From Macquaria australasica (Eukaryota; Chordata; Actinopteri; Centrarchiformes; Percichthyidae), in the NCBI GenBank assembly GCA_005408345.1, contig SEMN01000537.1, positions 124,001-188,000 of the forward strand: DNA of 64,000 nucleotides. The letters are read 5' to 3'. Below the pieces are notes generated by a model. That model searched no databases. It was not told the origin of the DNA and was given only the letters and a program-made list of their open reading frames with translations. This document shows, piece by piece, positions 1 to 13,918 of the stretch (within the stretch, counting starts at the first letter, position 1; each line of letters begins with the position of its first letter). The translations under genes were made by a program, and so were the position numbers.

Positions 1-49
1 TATTTTATATTCTGCACTATTTTATGTCGTATGTCTTCTAACGAACTGC

Positions 50-235
50 TTCAGTGTTTGTTTGGAACCGGACCGAGACCACCTCCTCTCAAGGGTCTCG
101 GTGTGGTTGTTTTGGTCCGCACCTGAGTGTGATTACTGTGTTCACACCTGCCCAAAAGAACTGCACTAACCGGGCAAACGCACCAGGGTTAGTTTTAACC
201 AAACCAAACAGGTTAGGTGTGAAAACGCCCTTAGA
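50..235. repeat. dispersed fish repeat, GTGTGAAAACGCCCTT-ended
   Basis: TTTGGAACCGGACCGAGACC, TGTTTTGGTCCGCACCTGAG, GCAAACGCACCAGGGTTAG and AGGTGTGAAAACGCCCTTAG form a MITE-like repeat I recognise from fish genomes. Ends are approximate. Confidence 0.5.
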
Positions 236-449
236 ATATTTACCACAATCTTGTGTGATATTCAGTATTTGACCATGGTAGATTGTTGACTTGATTTATC
301 ACACTGCATCACTTATATGGCACTATTGTATAAAAATATCACAGTCCGCACTCTGCATGAGAGTATTAGGAATATGACCTGAAGAAAAGAATACAGTATT
401 ATAGTTCCATGGCTGTTGATTGCCTCATTTGGGAGCTGACGCTGACATA

Positions 450-905
450 AAACGAATAAAAGAGAGAGAGAAAGGTATGGAGGAGAGGGGGAGGAAAAGT
501 CGAGACAGATAAAAGGCAAGGCAAAGTTTGTATCTTTTTACGACTCCTGACACTCGTTAGAGGGGGTTCTCTATCTCGTGTGTGTGTGTGTTTGTGTGAG
601 TGAATGAGAGAGAGGGAGGTGTACGTACAGCGCGAGAGCCTGATTAGCATTGTGCTCCATGTTCCACTGCTGTGGCTTGGAGAGAGAGGGAACAAGCGGG
701 AGAGAGAGCATGAGGGAGAATGAGAATGAGAGAGAGAGGGATGAAGGAAGCAGAAATGCTGGCTCAGCACTGTGCCAAAGGAAGAAGGAGAAGAAGAGAG
801 GAGGAGGAGAGGAGAAAGGAGGTGAGAGGTGTTCACTCCATATGTTCAGAGATGAATGAGAGGAGAGAACAGTTTGGGAAAAGAGAAGCAATTAGGCTAG
901 GAGAA
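450..905 (+). repeat. purine-rich (GA) tract
   Basis: Long GAGA/GGAGGA-rich stretch with a short (TG)n run at about 580-594. Open frames here are low-complexity on both strands. Confidence 0.6.
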
Positions 906-2260
906 GGTAAGGTGTCCTCTCTCTCTTTCTCTCAGATATACACATTGTTTCTCAAAGTCTCTCTCCCTTTCTTTCATTGTCTTTCTTTCTACTCACATGG
1001 TAGCGCTAGAACTCGTCACAAACATTCATCTCACAAACCGACATGCCTCAAAATGAAAATCGTAGTCTGACACAGATTGCAACCAAGATTTTATTAGATC
1101 CATCAAACAGTATAACATGCAGTGGACCTGTAAGATGTAGGGGCCTTAACACACACTTTTTTCCCCTGTTCACACACACACATACAGTTCCAAAACTGTA
1201 CCTCTCTATATATACATATATCACTTTCTCTCCTCACAAACTCCTAAAACATCTAAATATACATAGTCTGTCTCTCTGCATGCCCCAAAATGCAAATTCA
1301 AATTACTGTAAAATGACCTTTATAAAACCACAGTATTGCTAAAGCAGGTTGTGCAAGGTCTTCAGTGTGAGCATTACATGAGGCTGTTGATATTCTATAT
1401 TTTTCTTATTATTATCAAATCCCATTAGAAGAAGAAAACTAAGAATGTGTTAGTACATCCATCAATACTTTCTGACCTACCCTGTCTGTGGCACTCAGCA
1501 CCATGCCCATTGGCTCCTACTGAAGACATACATTTAAATGTCACAAGGTCACACGTATGTTTTCATTTTTAAAAAAGGCTCAGTAATTTCCTAAAGCAGC
1601 TGGGCACTGTGGCTTTTAGCAAATGTTACTCAAACAGGAGGAAATTGTGTGTTTGTTGGGGACTATTTTCAGCTGTGGATGAATCCACATTTGGTGCTCT
1701 AGTGAGTATTTACACACAGCAGGATGCTGTGTGTGGGAGTGAGTCAAAATCAACTAAAGTGTGTGTGTTCAGGGTTATTAAGGAACATGTCGCCCAGTGC
1801 GCGGAGTGTCTCACTGGTGGGTTTTTAATTGTTTTTGGACCGCAATGGAGCTCTATGGCACAGAGACAAATATAGATTATGGACAACCTTACCCTTTAAC
1901 AAAGACATGTCATAATACTACATAATACATGAAATGATATTACATTACAATGTAACAATAAAACTTGACACAATATGTGATATTTACTGTATCTAAAGCC
2001 TGAAATAATGTCAGTCAGAGCCTAAAACCAAGATTTCGCAATTCATTTTCTAATGATATCCTGATGTTTAAAACCTCCACACGTAGAGCTGTGAACAGTG
2101 TCTGATAATAATGTGAAAGCAAATTGATTCGTCCTCTTTCTATCAGCGACTCTGGATGTGAGCCAAGTGAAGAATTGAGCAAAGAGTCCTTCTGGGTTGT
2201 TTAAATTCGTCAAGTCATTGTCGATTCACCCTTCCCTCCAGCCCATTACCCATCTGCTCC

Positions 2261-2261
<1 letters not shown>

Positions 2262-2301
<40 letters not shown>
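2262..2301. repeat. (CA)20 microsatellite
   Basis: Uninterrupted CA run. Further CA/TG runs follow at 2519-2538, 2648-2676 and 2799-2824, making a 560-bp cluster. Confidence 0.95.
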
Positions 2302-2303
<2 letters not shown>

Positions 2304-2644
2304 ACATGCTGTCTCTTCTTGAGGATGAGTGTGAACCCACCTGTGTGTATGTGTGTCTTGCAGGGAGACAGCAATTGGTCATTAACTAATGCACAGTGGG
2401 AGAGCGTGTCTGTTGCTGCCGGCCTCGCCGAGGTCAGAGGTCACTGACGCAAAAGCACACAAGTCCCTTGCAGGGCCGGCTCTGCCTCATCCATCTCTGT
2501 CAGAGTCTCAGCCAAGAACACACACACACACACACACAAGAATAAATGCAAAGAGACACGTGTAGGTGTTCTCAGGTGGATACGTAAACATGCAGGCTAT
2601 CACAGCCAGACATGCACACAAACATACACACATAGGCAAGCATG

Positions 2645-2678
<34 letters not shown>

Positions 2679-4779
2679 TGGAGCATCCTCAAAGCATGTG
2701 GTGTCACTTTCACATGAAATTTGTTTGCCCTCTCACAGGAGACAATTGAGAGAGAGAATGACAGCAGCAAGTGTCATGATCTATTTTTTGTCACGACCTG
2801 TGTGTGTGTGTGTGTGTGTGTGTGCACTTGTGGACGTTTCTCATCTTGCTTCTAAACAACTGGGGAGAAACAGGATCTTCGGCTGCACACACACACAAAC
2901 ACACACGACGAACATCCATAAAACATAACCTGAAAATTATTGTTGAGCCGGCAAACATCAACAGATCATCTTCCATTAAACTCAGAATGTCAAAGGTCAA
3001 ATCTGATCAAATGTGGGATTCAAATAATATTATTTTTTAATCAGGTTTAACACTGATTTATTACTGTATTTCTTTACTGTATGAACACTTGGATGTACTT
3101 CTATTTTGTTTTTTTATCATTAGTTTATTTTTTATTAACTTAAAGACCAAAGACAAAAATCTAAATAAAAAAAATACATTTTCCAAAACTTTTAAGTAAC
3201 TCTTATTTCCAGTATCCTTTTAGTATTTCTCACCCAGATCATTTTAGCAATTATCTTAGTAGTAAGTTGTTGCCTACCTACAATCATTCTCTCAAGTTCT
3301 GACCTTTTTTTTCCCTCCATGTTCAGACTGATCGAGGATGGAATTTTAGCTTGATTGCCTCTAAAGTCAATGCAAAAGGTGGTAGTGTTAGTGGATACAA
3401 CTGCAAAAAACAATCCAGTGGTCATATTTCTGCAAAATAATCCAAGGCAAAAAACTGCTTTGTGTTCATTTTGAGCACACCTTGAACACAGCATTTCAAG
3501 GTGGCCTGGTATTAAGAGAACTCAGCCTTCAGCTGTTTTGTGTCTTCCTACTGAAGTGGCCTTGTTTTCCCTCTCTACCATCTCCAAAGACTGTTTATGT
3601 ACTTGACACATTGACCTCTTAGCTCCCTGCGGACAAACAGATAACATGAAAATAAGAAAATGTAGTTTCAAAGTGTCAGTGCACTATTACATAAAAGTCA
3701 GTGTTAACATTCTATTACTTCAACAACAAAATACAAGGATTTGGGAACACAACAAAGTCCATGTATGAAGGAGGTCGGGTTGGATCAACTAATCATTGGA
3801 CTTAACATGGGAGACAGCTGCCTGTTTCACATCTTTAAAGCATGACCACACTTGTTTCCTAACCTTAACCAAGTGTTTATGCATTAAAGCTGCAAGTATG
3901 CTTCATCAGAACTGCTAGTCGGATGGTCAAATAGCTCCGATGTCAGAATAGACCCTTTTCATGGCAGACATTTGACTTGTCAAAGCAGGAAAAGCATTGG
4001 TGTAAGTAATAGCATTAACGATGGCTCCATTCCATTAAGAGTCTCAGTAAGCCATGTCTTTGAGTGAGCATACACATTCCCAGAGCCCTGGGACTGGCTC
4101 TCCTAAATGGAATGCAGCCTTCATTAATGTTATTAATTCCACCTGTGCTTTTCCTGATTTGACAAGTCAAAATGTCTGCTGCGAAAGGGTCTACTGGGGG
4201 GCCAAAACCAAATGTGCGGAGGTGAGAAAGCAGCATGGACTAAAAAGCTCAACATTTTTGCAAGTTCTACACTTTCAACCAATTATTAACATTGACCAGA
4301 GTTGTAAACTGAAGAATTTGGCCAATTTGTGTCTTTTGGGGTATTTCCTTCACATTTTCATGCGCTATATTTATTTCCCCCACTTGTGCGTTGCCGTGAG
4401 TTATGGCATAATATGCTTTAAGTGTCATCTAGCGAGCTTCTATAGACAGGAAATTGGCTTGTATTTGCCTCTAATGGCTCTTAAGGGAATATTCCTATTT
4501 ATCTCTGTATAGGTCAGCACTTACCAGGAAGAGGTGAAATATAGTTCGGTGTTAAAACGCTGAAAGATGTAAGGTGTCGTTAAAAGAGAGGGAGTAAGAA
4601 AGCGATAAACTAAGAGAGTACAGGAGAGAAAAAGGAAGGGAGGGTTTTTCAAGAGAAAGAGAGAGATATTGGTGATGAAGAGAGAATAAGTAGGTGGGTG
4701 GAAAGTTTGGTTCCTGGCCATTGACTCTTTTCAATGTTACAACACCAGGGCCATTGGTAATTGATCTCTCCACTCGCCT

Positions 4780-5510
4780 CCCACCCTTCTCCCTCCCTCT
4801 GTGATTGCCCCCCGCTCCCTCATCTCTTGCTGATTCACTTGCTCGCTTTCATCCCCTCCCTCTGCAAATGTTTTCTCAGTTTAACTCTATCCTTCTTCCT
4901 CCTTCCCTTCTTTTTTACCCATACTCCTCCTGCTTTGTTGTACTTCCCTTTCCACCTTAAGTTCCTCCATCTTCCCTGTCTCCTTCACTTTCTTCTGGCT
5001 TAACTCCTTCCTCTTCCACCTTTTATTCCTCCCTCTTTCCACTGCAACACCTTCTCTTCCACTTTAACTCCCTCTTACCTTCCTTACTCAATTTTCTTAT
5101 TCCAACACCCTTCCTGTCTCCATTACCCTGTCCTCTATTCTTCCTTCCTCTCTTCCTCCATCCATCTTTTCTCCTCCTCTTCATCCTTTCTTACTTACCC
5201 CTTCCATCTTTCGTCCTCTCAGCCTCCAGCATATTTTCATTTTCTCTCATTCTTCCTTCTTATCTCCTTCACTCCTGTCTGTAGTATACTTCTTCCACCA
5301 ACGCTCCACCCATCAATCTTCCTCATTCCTCTTCTCCCTATCTATTTCCTTCTTCCTCCCCTTTTTCCCTACTCATCCTTTCCTCCCTCCTTTCCACATT
5401 GATTTCCTAACTCCCTCATTTCCCCTCTCTTGCTCCCTCCTTGTCCATCCAGTCCTTTCCTTTCTCTCCCTCCATGTCTCTTTGTCCTTCCTCCCTCCCC
5501 CTCAGGTGAT
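4780..5510 (+). repeat. 730-bp polypyrimidine tract
   Basis: The + strand is almost entirely C and T, in CTTCC, CCCT and CTTTC words with no fixed period. It ends in CCCCCTCAG. Such mirror-rich tracts can form triplex DNA; that is inference. Confidence 0.75.
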
Positions 5511-6299
5511 ATCGGGTCCTGGCCTGGATCCACACTGGGTGGGCGGGGTCTCCCTGCTGATCGTTACTGTAATTAACATCAGTAAAGAAGGGTCCTGGGA
5601 TACTGAAAACCAAGCTGACTCACTCTGCTCTCTATCTCTGTTTTCTTCCTCCTTCGATCAGGCCTCTGCAGTGTTCTGTTACAACACAAGCTTTTAAAGT
5701 AAAGATATAACACTGGAACACTGGCTAATTTCAATCTTTGTGATGTTTTTTTTTTTTTTTTGCCTTTATAGCCAAAAAACAAGCAGCTGCCACCTTTGTG
5801 CTGGTTTACATGGGAGCCGAAGTCCTGCATCCCATCAGGGCTAGTCACAGTTACACCAGCTTCTGCAATCACATGTCCCTTTTATATAGCCAGTTCAAGG
5901 CGCTGTTGTGTTACACTTACACTGCACCCCTCTTTTGCTCCTGGAACACCGGCTTGCTATCTAAAATCACACACTGGGGCAGCATTATGTTGGCATTGTT
6001 TGGTTCAGTCTAAATAAGCAAAGCTGGCAAAATGACAGGCTTTCTTCATGGCAGTATTGCGGGATTTCTGTTTAAAAAGGGCTACTGAGAGCTTTTTTCA
6101 TTGGTCTTTCTGACGAAGTGAAACACGTTCCTGGGGTTACCCCAACTCTACCACCAGACAAGAACGTCCATATTGGATGATTCTGCTAAACCCTGGATGC
6201 CAAAATTTTTACAATTCTTGCTTTGCACAATATCTGAGCATGGCAACAGTATTGTCAGACATGCTACACACCCATCCACCACCCTGACCTCAACTCCCT

Positions 6300-6770
6300 T
6301 ACTTTCCACCTTGCTACATATACAATACTTCCTGCATTGCTACTGAATGTTGGCACTGGGCAGCAATTACGAGGTTCAGATTTGTCCAAGGTATACTGGT
6401 CCAGACCTGCTGGAGAGCCTCGGGGCAAAAATGAGTTGCTGGCCCCAAAAACCTTCTACTCACTGTGCATTGTGTACACTTTTCCTGTGCTAGAATACTA
6501 CCTGACCCCATGATTTGCTGTGTGGTAACTTAATAAACACATGAATTTAGTAATATGCAACATATTAACACAAAATTCAAATAATAACACAGATAATAAA
6601 GAAATACCCACCCTTTGGCCTTTATCGTGTCAGCTGATACGGTGCTTTAGTGATGCATACTCTCGAATTTTCAGTTAACCGGGATAAACCAGTTGACACA
6701 CAGTAAGCCCGGAACTTTTCAGCTTCGTCCGGCTGGTAATCCAGCCTTTCCTGGGGTTTACTATCCATAT
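6300..6770. repeat. unclassified repeat, copy A
   Basis: Three blocks are colinear with 22180-22620: GGGGCAAAAATGAGTTGCTG at about 6423, GCTTTAGTG at 6644 and CTGGTAATCCAGCC near 6735. The family is not recognised. Confidence 0.4.
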
Positions 6771-6929
6771 TCTAAGATAAATGGGTATCTATTACAAAAC
6801 ACTTCCTGCATTCTGGTGATTTGTATGCACCAATTTGTGACTTTTCTGCATCAGTTTATGGTGAAAATGTCTTTATTTATGCAACGGAAGGCACAAAATT
6901 TAGGTGCCAAGTGACTATTTAAAATATAA

Positions 6930-7185
6930 TTCAGTTTCAGTTCAATTCAGTTTTATTCATATAGCGCCATATCATAACAAAGTTATCTCAGGGCACTTTT
7001 TCGAGTAGAGCAAGTCTAGACCGACTCTTTATATTTACAGAGACCCAACAATTCCCACCATGAGCAGCACTATGCGACAGTGGCAAGGAAAAACTCCCTT
7101 TTAACAGGTAGAAAGCTCGAGCAGAACCAGGCTCTGGGTGGGCGGTCATCTGCCTCGACCGGTTGGGTTGAAGGGGGGGGGGATA
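6930..7185. repeat. dispersed fish repeat (SINE-like, class unassigned)
   Basis: Blocks CAGTTTTATTCATATAGCGC, GTTATCTCAGGGCACTTTTT, AGAGACCCAACAATTCCC, GACAGTGGCAAGGAAAAACT, CTCCCTTTTAACAGG, AGCAGAACCAGGCTCTGGGT and CATCTGCCTCGACCGGTTGG belong to a very common teleost interspersed repeat. It ends in a run of G. Confidence 0.75.
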
Positions 7186-7639
7186 TAATATAATGGAATA
7201 TAATGCAGTAAGGCTCTCAGGATTTCTGTATTAGTGAGCAAACTAGCAAACAACACTTGAAAAACATTACCTAGTAGCTCATTAGCTGCCATCACATAAC
7301 TTTTTGAGAGTTTTTGAGAAAAATGTCCTAATATGGGACCTCCTCCTCCTTTTCCCTTCTGGCTCTTCCATGGTTATCAACCGTGCATAGTTGCTACTTC
7401 TTTCCATTTTATGGCAGATTGCAACCATTGCTTCTGAGGTTGCATACTGCCACAATCTACTTTACTGGAGGCAGTGTTGTACCCTATGAGTCGCGTTCTC
7501 GTGGTTCGTCAAAATAAAAGCCCTCTGCTGCTTTCGTCTTTTTATTGGGGGGGAATAAATGCACGTGTTCTAAATATTGAGAGGGACGTGCCCGTCAAAA
7601 TCTATGCCTTTGGTTGCAGTACGCAGGGCTGGATATTTA

Positions 7640-8185
7640 GGTTCATTTCCTTTTTTTCGTCTGTATTTAGTGCTTTATCCAATTTCTGTTCTCCTTCTGT
7701 GTCTCTCTCATTTCCTCTTTCTACATTCTCTCTTTGACACTTGCTCTCTCTCCCTTCCTTGTTCTTTGTCTCTCTGTCTCTGATCTGATGCTGTTTTATT
7801 TATGTATTTATTTTTTGCTGTGGTTTGTTCTCTTACCCCCCTTTTTCTTCTCTGATCCAGGTTAGGCCCGTCTCACCGGGCACCTCTCCTTCTGTTTTCC
7901 TTTGCTCTTTCTCTCTCTCGGTCGCCACATCTCTGTATGTTTGCCTATTACAAACAACAGTCCCCAAGGGTATCTGTCTTTTAGCTTTTCTAAAGTGTCG
8001 TCTCCCCCGTCTTCGGTCTTGGCTCTTTTCTTGATTTATGCCCGCTGACTTTGTCTCACTCTTTCTTCTTCTCATCCCATTTTCTATCTCGTTCTTTATC
8101 CCTTCTCCTTATCTTCCTCTCCATATACACTCTCTCACTTCTGAGACAGCTGCTTTTGTTTCTCTCTCTCTCTCTTTCTCTCTCT
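7640..8185 (+). repeat. pyrimidine-rich tract
   Basis: CTCTCT/TTTCTC-rich sequence broken by a more complex stretch at about 7855-8040; it ends in (CT)n at 8160-8190. Confidence 0.55.
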
Positions 8186-9516
8186 GACTTAATCATTAGG
8201 CCATTCATTTAAGCTTTAAATCATTAAGCTTTAGAGCACGGACTGAAAAGTTCACCCGCTGCTTTTCTAATTAATCCACAATGTCTCACTCTGCCTGACC
8301 TATAAGTGTGCGTGTTGTGTCACTTCTTGTTCGAGTGGTTTCTTGTTCCCAATGACCATTTTTCCCAGAGTCTACTCATGGATAAATGTGTGCTTGTCCA
8401 GGTGTGGTTACTTTGCCAGTGTCATCACTGTAATCACTTTAGTATTCAGCCCAGGATCCATAGGAATTCTGTTCATACTAGACAATCCTGCAGGCCATGT
8501 TTTTTGTCCAGTGCCAACAGTTCATCCCTTGTCTACTAGAAATTACATTTATAGACTAATACTTTGTCTTCCCACATACAGCACGTTTGAAAGGAAATAT
8601 ATCTGTGGTACTTCCATTTTTCAAAGCGCAGGACTTTGACACCGAAGACAGGTGTTTGCATACTGAGTCCCGCATGTGGTTAGGTTTAAGCAACAAAAAG
8701 ACTTTGGTTAATCATGGTGTGGGTTAAATGTGAATAAAGTAAACATGTCCTAACTTGTGCTTCAAGTCACTTTTTAGTTTTTCAATATCAAACCAGGGCA
8801 ACAATCTTTTGCTAACCTTAAGTGAGAATAACCTATAACCATCAAAATCATCATTATTTACATGGCATAGGGTATTTTGGACTAAATTTGCTGAGAGTAA
8901 TTTAAATAATGCTTGGTCTCTCCTAAATGTAATCATTTTGCATGCATCATATTTTTACAGTCTCATGTTTATATCATGGCTTCAGAGTTAATCATACTGT
9001 CATAAAAATGGGTGGAATGTACTGTATTAATTGTAATCCCATTACATCCATACAATATTCTTACAGCCACTGTGTTATACAGAGCCTTGAAGTTGATATA
9101 AATATAGAGGCAGTCTTCTTCTCAGCTCTATAGTCTTTCTGCTGCAGTTTATGTGGTGGAATTGATCTCTTTTCTGGAATAGAGTCTGACACATCAGAAT
9201 TAGATTTTCACAAATGTCAACTTGATCTTCCCTTACTAAGCAGTTATTTTTCTTCTCCACTTTAGCCTATTCCAGAGCCAGAAAATGTATCTGCTGTTCT
9301 TTGGCTACCTCGCCTCAACCAGTCACAATGTTGCCAGCCCCATGCACAGCTTATGGAATTGCTGTGTAATTCATATGAACCTTCCTGTTGGTAATTTTAA
9401 TTACAACCAAAAACAACATGTCTGAAACTGGGAGGTCTGGTAAACTTTCAGCAGGATTGCACTTCATCACTTTCATCACTAATGATTTTCCTAAAAGCTA
9501 AAGTTGGACTGCAATA

Positions 9517-9543
9517 TGAGAGAGAGAGAGAGAGAGAGAGAGA
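9517..9543. repeat. (GA)n microsatellite
   Basis: Perfect GA run of about 26 bases. Confidence 0.9.
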
Positions 9544-10659
9544 TTGTTTTGAAGGGGTCCCGCCCCTTTCTCTCTCTCCATCCTATGAGGGATGAGGCTG
9601 CTGGTGGTTTGGAGATGATTGATGGTCCTTGTAAATATGGCTATTACCATATAGGCTCTCCCCGCCTTTATCCCCATTATTCATTGTCAGCTGGGGCCAC
9701 TGTGAGCCCCTCATTTTTTGCAATTTAGCTGTGCACTTAATGTGAATGGTATACATATGAAAATATGAGAACTCATGGGGTGCCTCCTCATCCTGAATCC
9801 AGATGTTTTTGAGCTTTTGAGAATGAAATAAAAATAACTTGGCCTTCACTGTGATATGAAAAAAAAAAAAATCTACATATCATACTCCACTTGTTCTCAT
9901 TTCAATACAGGATATGTTATTACTTTTGTGGCTGCCTTCGAGAGTTTACCATTGGATGCAATAAATGCTGGGAGATGAAATACTAGCAGTTGTAAAATCC
10001 ATATGTCCATGGATTAATAGCTTCAGGCTCTCGTGCTAGTGGTGAGAAAGACAATATTAGAGTCAGTGGGGAGTAACAAGCTTATTAACTCCGGAGAAAG
10101 CTGAGAAGTGTTTCTGGGACCAGTGTGCAGAGGCATGGCATGTTAAGTAGCAGCAACCAAGCAGGAATTTGCCCACAGTGCTATATTTGATAAAAGAGAA
10201 TTATACTGAAATGACCTTTGTACACTGGCTGATGAAGGAACCAAGACAGTCTAAGCTGGAGGTTGATTTTAGGCAATATATGCACAAAAAGCAACCCAAA
10301 AAAACACAATAATAAAGTGCACAATAGCTGGATACACTGTAAGGTTGTGCATGAAGATGAATGCATGCCCTCGTGTTATACAGTGGTAACAGTGCAGGCA
10401 CAGACTGGAAAGATTACACTCTTTTACTGCACGAACAGCATGCAACTGTAAATTCCTGGCTGCTCTGTTGCTCACCCTCAAGGAGTAATTACTTGAAAAA
10501 TTCAACTGTGCTTTGTTTCCACCTGTCAGGCAGCACAAAGAACGATCTGCCAGCCAGTTAACTGAGAGTTTTGTGTTACAATATGCCTATTCAATTCTGC
10601 TTAACAGCTTAAAGAATAGAAGGAAACAGCCTCTGCAGCAGTGGTAATTGGCACCTGAT

Positions 10660-10800
10660 TTTGATTCAGTTTTAGTATTTTGATGAACTGCATATTAGTT
10701 TTAGTCACATTTTAGTCAGGTGATGTTTGTTAGTTTTAGTCAACAAGAACAAAAGAAATTTTTGTCTAGTTTTTGTCAGTGAAATTTTAGTCACAATTTT
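10660..10800. repeat. TTTTAGTC-rich interspersed repeat
   Basis: The words TTTTAGT and TTTTTGTC recur at irregular spacing (TTAGTTTTAGTCACATTTTA, TGTTAGTTTTAGTCAACAAG), typical of a dispersed fish repeat. Confidence 0.45.
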
Positions 10801-11099
10801 TATGTATTTTTTTATGCATTTTGAGGCTACACCAGGTTAGTGGAAAATGCACTGTTTACTTGTTCACACACAGTGTAGATTTAGATGGTTGACTGCTGAC
10901 ATTAAACTGGTACTTACTCATTCTTCCTGATAGCAACACAAAAGATAGCTGACTGAAAGTAACGTTACATCCACATCCACGGCACTTGATAATGCTGAAT
11001 GTCGCCGTGCTGCCTGCATGTTTTTGTAGTTTGTCCCAGCTGTTTTGTTGCTGCTTCTTATCTAATTTTCAGTGAATTGTACATGAATGTAGTTCATAA

Positions 11100-11495
11100 A
11101 TGCACTCTACCAGGTGAGCTACCGGGGTACCAAGAACCGGTAGCTACAGAAACTAGGCTGTGACTGTCCGTGCATTCGTGCCAAACCGTCACGGTATGGG
11201 GGTCACTGTCCAGTGCACATAGCTGCACGCAGAATTCACGGTACGTAGATTGATGCACATCATGCAGAACCAAAGTTCACAAGCGTGAGTTCCACCTGGA
11301 AACCTTTAGCGGTACGCCGTTAGCAGCATGTGCAGTGGTAAGCACAACAAGCTGATTCGCGTACGAGTCAGTCACATTATGTAAGGCGAGCGCAAATGCA
11401 TCCTTTAAATCTGTTGTTTGGGAACAATTCGAACCGTGACTCCTAAACCGGGTACGAACCGAACCGTGACTTCTGTGTACTGTTACACCCCTATT
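11100..11495. repeat. hAT-derived repeat remnant ending in GTTACACCCC
   Basis: AACCGTCACGGTATGGGGGT on the left and CGAACCGAACCGTGACTTCT then TACTGTTACACCCCTATT on the right resemble the ends of a hAT-derived fish repeat. The left boundary is unclear. Confidence 0.4.
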
Positions 11496-12703
11496 ACTGA
11501 GAACGTTACTAAATGCAAGATGCTTCTCATTAAGGATAGTGCAACAGGTCAAGTGGCTAAATCAACTTCTGAACAACAGATATTTTCAGCACCGGAGAAT
11601 ACTGTTTTACTAATCGGGAGCTACATTGTGTGATTCCACACATGCATGCAGGTCACTGAATAAGACAATAATTAGTTCATTTGTACATTCGTTCATCTTT
11701 CACATTATGGTTTAGCTGTTATTTGTTGACGAAAAATGGAATACATTTCATCATAGTTCTTGTTTGCAAAGACAAGACAAAACAGAGCAGTGGGCAGAGC
11801 CGAAGCTGTCAGAGTTCCTTCATGTTGAACATGTGAAAGGTGATGAAAAATCTCTTCAAACATGTTTATCTTCTTCAGTAAATCCACAGGGAAACAGACA
11901 CTCTTGGACTGATGTAGGGGCTTGTTGTTGCATCATCTTTATTGCAACTGGAAGAAAGTTTGAGTCCGAATTCCATACGCCATACAAATAGTATACAGTA
12001 TGTACTGTAATATACACTAATTTTCAATAATACACTCAGTTGCGAATGTATTAGATCTAAAACTAATGCAGTCTAATGAAATAAACCCTACCTTCATGAA
12101 GGTTATAATGTTCAGTTTTTGCTGAAACTGTTTCAGAGAGGTGTTGACTCACCTTCATGATCATTTTGGAGGATGTAGTTTGTGTTGCTGTTGAACTGTA
12201 TTACATTATACAGAGAAGTGTCATTTAGCCTACCTTCACTGATATAAATGGGGTGGACAATATAGTAGAAACACCAGCAAAATTAAATCAAAAGTTAAAC
12301 TGATATTAATTATTGATACTGTAATAGATGTCAGAGATATCATTCAAGCAGCAAACGTTATTAATGTGAACATGCACAGCTAGCTTTTGGCAGATCTTGG
12401 AGGGAAGAAGTCTTTGACTCTCTGTCGTTTGTGTTTTTATGACGTACCGACTGACTGCTTTGAAAATATACACTTAATGGAAAAGGGATCACCCTCTTGT
12501 GTGTTATCAGCTCTTGTAGAGTACTCCCAATGCATGAAGAGGTTAAAGGTCTGGCGTAGGGGGAGCAGGGAAAAGCAAAAGAAAAATGTTTTTCCAAAAA
12601 TTCAAAACTATTTTTTGTTTTGTTTTTGCTCAAGACTTTCCTTGAGCTGTCTCTCCACTAATTGGAATTTGTTTTAATTTTTTTACAGCTATGAGGAGCT
12701 CCT

Positions 12704-12707
<4 letters not shown>

Positions 12708-12734
<27 letters not shown>
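12708..12734. repeat. (CA)n microsatellite
   Basis: Uninterrupted ACACAC run. Confidence 0.9.
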
Positions 12735-13777
12735 TACATACTCAAAATTTTGGGAAAATTACAAGGTAATATGGAATTGAGTCTGAGTCTTGAGAAATGC
12801 TGCCTGTAACAGTAACACTAGTCTACCAGAGTTACACATCTCAGTTATTCTTCTCTCTAACTTTCTTCTTTGTAAAGTCCAGCATAGATGGTTAACTACT
12901 GCTGTTTGTTGTGATTCATTTTGGGTGCTGTGACGCATGAAGCTGCTGATTCTCTCCAATGAAGTTTTTAAGCTTTAATGCTGCCAAAGGCTGATATAGT
13001 TTGTGAACTACAATGACCATAATTCATCAGTGATGCGTCAGTGTTGTAGCACATCTGTTCTCCCTGGAGTTTGACTGCGTCGGTGCTGACACCGACTGAA
13101 AAAGAGAGCATTTAAGATGACGTCTCGACAAACAGATGGAAGTATAATAATCAGCTATTGTCGCAGTGCCATCAGCTTCAAGAGGTTTGACAGACTTTAG
13201 TGTCTGAAAAAAAAAATGAATTACCGCACTCGCTAAGTGAAACATCAATAACAAGTCGTCAGTGTATCCCAGTGCTGCTGAAGTGAATTGACTACCTGTG
13301 GGAAACATATAAAAGCAGAGTGGGACAATTATAGAGATTTACTCCCCCCTCTTGCTCTTTTTCTTTATCATGTCTCCCTGTCTTGTCCCCAGCAGCCCTA
13401 TTTTTTTCCTTTTTTCACCCTCCTCTTCCTCTGAATGACATGTCAGTCAATCAGCAGAGTCTCTGCTGCTGTTAAGTGACGTTTTATTGATGCTTTGCTC
13501 AAACACCACTATTCTTCCTCTATGCCCTCCTCTTCTCATTGCATCACTCTTTCACCCCCTTTCACTCTTTAAAAGGGGCAGAAGTAAGGACTTCCCTGCT
13601 GACTGGATACGCATTTTTCGGGGAGAGATAGGGAAGAAAAGAGGGAGGGAAAGAGAAGAGAAAGGGACAGTGGAAGAGGGAAAGAAGAAATGCTGTTGGG
13701 CTCCTACTGATCATGTCAATGTGATATTTTAGTTTTTTCTTTTTAATAAATAATTCTGTTTCTGTTTTTAATAAAAA

Positions 13778-13918
13778 ATCCTGTTTTTCGCTTTGTCATT
13801 ATGGGGTATTGAGTGTGGATTAATGAGGGAAAAAATTAATTCAAACTATGTTAGCATAAGGCTGCAACATAACAAAATGTGAAAAAGTGAGTCTGAATAC
13901 TTCCTGAATGTAGTGTAT
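13778..13918. mobile_element. Tc1/mariner-like transposon end
   Basis: Contains CTTTGTCATTATGGGGTATT, GGATTAATGAGGGAAAAAAT, ATAAGGCTGCAACATAACAA and the terminal GAGTCTGAATACTTCCTGAA. This is the subterminal and terminal region typical of fish Tc1-like elements. No transposase or second end was found nearby, so it is a relic. Confidence 0.65.
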
